The notes beneath the pieces were generated by a model. That model made no database searches, was not told the origin of the DNA, and was given only the letters and a program-made list of their open reading frames with translations. A stretch of 64,000 nucleotides of DNA, from positions 35,195,904 to 35,259,903 of the forward strand of contig NC_088103.1 of NCBI RefSeq assembly GCF_036370855.1, given 5' to 3'. Shown one piece after another: positions 62,869-64,000 of the stretch (within the stretch, counting starts at the first letter, position 1; every line of letters begins with the position of its first letter). The translations under genes and the position numbers were made by a program. The DNA comes from Dromaius novaehollandiae (Eukaryota > Chordata > Aves > Casuariiformes > Dromaiidae).

Positions 62869-64000
62869 CTTGTGTTCATTGGCCACCCGTGATCTGGGTG
62901 CTACAGGATGGGAACTGCTGAGTTGGGCTTGCCAGGTCTTTGTTCCTTTGGGCTATTCTTAAGGTAAAACCCTAATGCTAAAATATTTCCTAAATATTAG
63001 TGTGCTGGTCCTGGTTCTGTGCAGAGAGAGTTGTCCATTCCTGCTGCATGCAGCATCTCTTGAAGTCTGTCAGGCAACCGTGTCCTCTCAGTTCACTGAT
63101 TTGCTAAATGCCTTCACTACTTGTGAGGGGCCATTGTCTTGAGAGGTCGCAGTTCTCTTCTTGGAGAAGAGTTGGAGGGAAGGAACAGTTTGTAATAAGC
63201 TAGCAAAACATTCTTTTAAAAATTGTCCTTTGCTGTAGCCTTGAGCTGGGATTGCAGGCTCTTGTGTACTCACTGGAGAAGCTGCTGCTAAGTGGAAGCC
63301 TTATTTGGCTGGGTAGATAAGTAGTATGCAGCCTTGGCCAGACACCCCAAGTGCTACGAGTGATCCCTTTGCCAAATTGGAAATGCAGTTTTGGATCCTG
63401 GCACTTCTGATCAGAGTAACTGGAATCTTTTGGTCTCTCTTTCACTATCTGTTTAATGAAATCGCTGCTCTTGGTTTAAATCCTTGGTGTTGTCTTAAAA
63501 CACTTGCCTTGATAATGACCCTACCTTGATGAAGCAATGGCTCCTGTCAAAGCAGCGTGTTTTATTCCATCTTTCTTTTTCCTGATGCTGGAGTAGGGCA
63601 GAAATAATACCTTCAAAGTCAGTGCTGATGCACTGGTGCATGCCTTTCCCTTCTCTGTCCGCAGGCGGGCTTGGACAGGATGGAAATCAAATGCCTCTCC
63701 CATCTACGTGGCTGTGCTTCAGCCTGTGTTTCACAGTAGACAGCAGCCAGGAAAGCATTAATGCTATGATGAATTACTGAGCAAGCGTCACAAGCCGTTG
63801 AGCTGTATGGTGGAGCAGAGGGCTGTCTGTGGAAGGGGTTGAGCAATGCAAGAAGACAGTCCTTTAGAGGTAGCTTTTAGTGTGCTGATGATGGGGGGGT
63901 TCAATTGCTGCCAAGCAGTGTCCAAATGGCATGTCAAATAAAAGCAGGGCTTCTGAGGCTTCTTTACTGCCCTTGAGGTCCAAAGAGACCATCCTGACTT

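Larger units (their letters stand above)
48170..64000 (+). other. SORCS3: SORCS3 intron 1, 5' part
   Basis: No exon-2 coding sequence (the family's ...ILTKLYD stretch) is seen up to the end of the window, so the intron exceeds 15.8 kb. It is expected to be very long, as in other vertebrates. It holds one CR1, four MIR-type relics, the TTTTTC array and two motif clusters. 49100-50200 is AT-rich and repeat-poor, which makes it a candidate for conserved non-coding sequence. Confidence 0.75.

Noticed and set aside
1..64000. CRISPR array, operon, phage or other prokaryotic system
   Set aside because: No regularly spaced direct repeats, no clustered long frames and a clear vertebrate repeat and CpG-island landscape.

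Overview
The window is nuclear DNA of a vertebrate, most likely a bird. The pointers are two recognisable CR1 (chicken repeat 1) LINE fragments of the avian type, one on each strand; a much older CR1-like fragment; worn MIR-like SINE remnants; low overall repeat density; and two sharp CpG-rich islands in otherwise AT-leaning DNA. There is no sign of prokaryotic gene organisation. Nearly all open frames are short and look like chance.

One protein-coding gene can be recognised. At 47567-48163 (+) lies the first coding exon of a SorCS-family VPS10-domain sorting receptor, best called SORCS3. It has a signal peptide, an Ala/Gly/Pro/Arg-rich propeptide with a furin-type RARR site, the conserved start of the VPS10 region ending in ...GHNSS, and a consensus splice donor at 48164. 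It sits inside a CpG island (about 47040-48290) with an upstream in-frame stop and a favourable Kozak context. The rest of the gene is not in the window, so 48164-64000 is the start of a large first intron.

Layout: 1-12280 is unassigned upstream DNA with microsatellites and one MIR-like relic. 12285-12690 is a second CpG-rich block holding a GC-rich minisatellite whose units each carry a TTTGAA motif; it may be an unannotated promoter. 12690-20090 is mostly featureless apart from a possible small exon (17129-17249). 20090-21830 is an old CR1-like LINE on the minus strand. 24231-24506 is a younger CR1 on the minus strand. 24540-46990 is mostly featureless. 47040-48290 is the SORCS3 promoter and exon 1. 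Intron 1 then holds a long TTTTTC array, a plus-strand CR1, MIR relics and two possible enhancer-like motif clusters (59981-60165 and 62790-62868).

I found no convincing new molecular system. The most unusual signals are the TTTGAA/GCGC minisatellite island, the octamer/inverted-repeat cluster in intron 1, the facing pyrimidine and purine tracts in the SORCS3 leader, and the possible exon at 17129.
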